DNA of 64,000 bases, taken from positions 1 to 64,000 of the forward strand of contig JAHFRV010000006.1 in assembly GCA_023266095.1 (NCBI GenBank). The letters are read 5' to 3'. The position numbers and the translations under genes are program-made. Below are positions 63,089-64,000 of the stretch, in pieces (positions within the stretch are counted from its first letter, which is position 1; every line of letters begins with the position of its first letter). Below the pieces are notes generated by a model, which saw nothing but the letters and a program-made list of their open reading frames with translations, was not told where the DNA came from and ran no database searches. This DNA comes from Gammaproteobacteria bacterium. Its GTDB lineage: Bacteria; Pseudomonadota; Gammaproteobacteria; DRLM01.

Positions 63089-64000
63089 ATGGGTAAACGC
63101 ACACCTCTTTATGACACCCACCTGGCCGCCGGCGCCAAGTTGGTGGACTTCGGCGGCTGGGACATGCCGCTGCACTACGGCTCGCAGATCGAGGAACATC
63201 ATCAGGTGCGCCGCGATGCCGGCATGTTCGACGTGTCGCATATGACCATCGTCGATTTGCGCGGCGAACGCGTGCAGGATTTTCTGCGTTATCTGGTCGC
63301 CAATAACATCGACAAGCTTAAACTTCCCGGCGGCGCGCTCTACACCTGCATGCTCAACGCTGAGGGCGGCGTCATCGACGATTTGATCGTCTATTTCGTC
63401 GAGCCGCGCTGGTATCGCCTGGTGGTGAACGCCGCCACCCGCGACAAGGACCTGGCATGGATCACCCAACAGGCCAAGCCTTACGCCGTCGAGGTGCGCG
63501 AACGCGCCGAGCTGGCGATGATCGCGATTCAAGGCCCGCAAGCGCGCGATAAGACGCAGCGCGCGCTCGGCGATATCGTGCGCGCCGCCACCGCGCTGCA
63601 GAAACCCTTTACCTTCGTGGTGGTGGGCGACTTGTTCATCGCCCGCACCGGTTATACCGGCGAAGACGGTTACGAGATCATGCTGCCGGCGACACAATCC
63701 GCCGCGATCTGGCAAAAGCTGGCGGCCGCCGGCGTAGCGCCCGCCGGTCTCGGCGCCCGCGACACCTTGCGTCTCGAAGCGGGTATGAATCTCTACGGCA
63801 ACGACATGGACGAGACCACCTCGCCCCTCGAATCGGGGCTGGCCTGGACCGTCGCCTTCGAACCGGCGGAGCGCAACTTCATCGGCCGCGCCGCCTTGGA
63901 GGCGCAGCGTCAGCGCGGTTCGCTTGGGCAATTCGTCGGACTGGTGTTGCTCGACAAAGGGGTGTTGCGCAATCATGAAGCACTGCTGCAAAACGGCGAG
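63089..64000 (+). CDS. gcvT: Glycine cleavage system T protein (aminomethyltransferase), 3' end outside window
   Basis: 304 residues visible of about 360-370; the frame runs off the right edge. T protein releases the methylene unit from aminomethyl-lipoyl GcvH to tetrahydrofolate, giving ammonia. [31 protein letters not shown] is the family N-terminus (shown here by its ends, GKRTPLYD and [11 protein letters not shown]), and [18 protein letters not shown] is the substrate/THF region. It follows lipA in the riboswitch-controlled operon; gcvH and gcvP probably continue to the right. Confidence 0.95.
   Translation, partial: MGKRTPLYDTHLAAGAKLVDFGGWDMPLHYGSQIEEHHQVRRDAGMFDVSHMTIVDLRGERVQDFLRYLVANNIDKLKLPGGALYTCMLNAEGGVIDDLIVYFVEPRWYRLVVNAATRDKDLAWITQQAKPYAVEVRERAELAMIAIQGPQARDKTQRALGDIVRAATALQKPFTFVVVGDLFIARTGYTGEDGYEIMLPATQSAAIWQKLAAAGVAPAGLGARDTLRLEAGMNLYGNDMDETTSPLESGLAWTVAFEPAERNFIGRAALEAQRQRGSLGQFVGLVLLDKGVLRNHEALLQNGE

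Overview
The window looks like a chromosomal segment of a GC-rich gammaproteobacterium, probably a chemolithotrophic or sulfur-oxidising type related to Chromatiales or Acidiferrobacterales. This is inferred from gene order and protein families (zapB-like/zapA/6S RNA/5-FCL, UPF0149-pepP-ubiH-ubiI, priA-argS-SPOR, speE/speA, petABC, a group 3b hydrogenase) and not from a marker gene. I saw no rRNA, tRNA, CRISPR array, prophage or intact transposase.

Layout. 1-5770: a suf operon (sufB, cut by the left edge, then sufC, D, S, U, T and a Rieske-type ferredoxin), genes overlapping or nearly touching. 5855-9360: a methyltransferase on the minus strand, then the cytochrome bc1 operon petABC. 9361-9715 is non-coding and holds a 139-nt inverted-repeat element plus two smaller hairpins. 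9716-13644: divergent speE and speA (polyamine synthesis), a small outer-membrane beta-barrel and a cupin. 13773-18000: a large lipoprotein with three Calx-beta-like repeats and about 14 propeller repeats, a decayed piece of a circularly permuted ATP-grasp gene, and a short AraC regulator. 18200-24334: SPOR protein, argS and priA on the minus strand, a pair of inverted consensus DnaA boxes, then hemJ and a YqaA-like membrane protein. 24424-28284: a giant FAD/Fe-S oxidoreductase.

28546-36858 is a defence-type island: a Fic protein, a type III DNA methyltransferase whose target-recognition part is visibly AT-rich, a Schlafen/AlbA_2 ATPase-like protein and the type III restriction subunit. 37064-47572 is a hydrogenase locus: hypCABDFE on the minus strand, divergent from a four-gene group 3b (NADP-linked) [NiFe] hydrogenase operon. 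Its large-subunit reading frame runs on without a stop into a complete maturation-protease (M52/HycI-like) domain, so the enzyme and its own processing protease appear to be one polypeptide. I consider this the most striking feature of the window.

47541-57562: housekeeping genes (DUF2905, rpiA, ilvA, a lysine-rich histone H1-like protein, EVE protein, 5-formyl-THF cyclo-ligase, 6S RNA, zapA, zapB-like, UPF0149, pepP, two ubiquinone hydroxylases). 57775-61836: a Na+/H+ antiporter, then a Fe3+ ABC transporter binding protein and permease behind a 29-bp palindromic Fur box, with no ATPase gene alongside. 61877-64000: a promoter, a tandem glycine riboswitch with intrinsic terminator, then lipA and gcvT (cut by the right edge), joining lipoate synthesis and glycine cleavage under glycine control.
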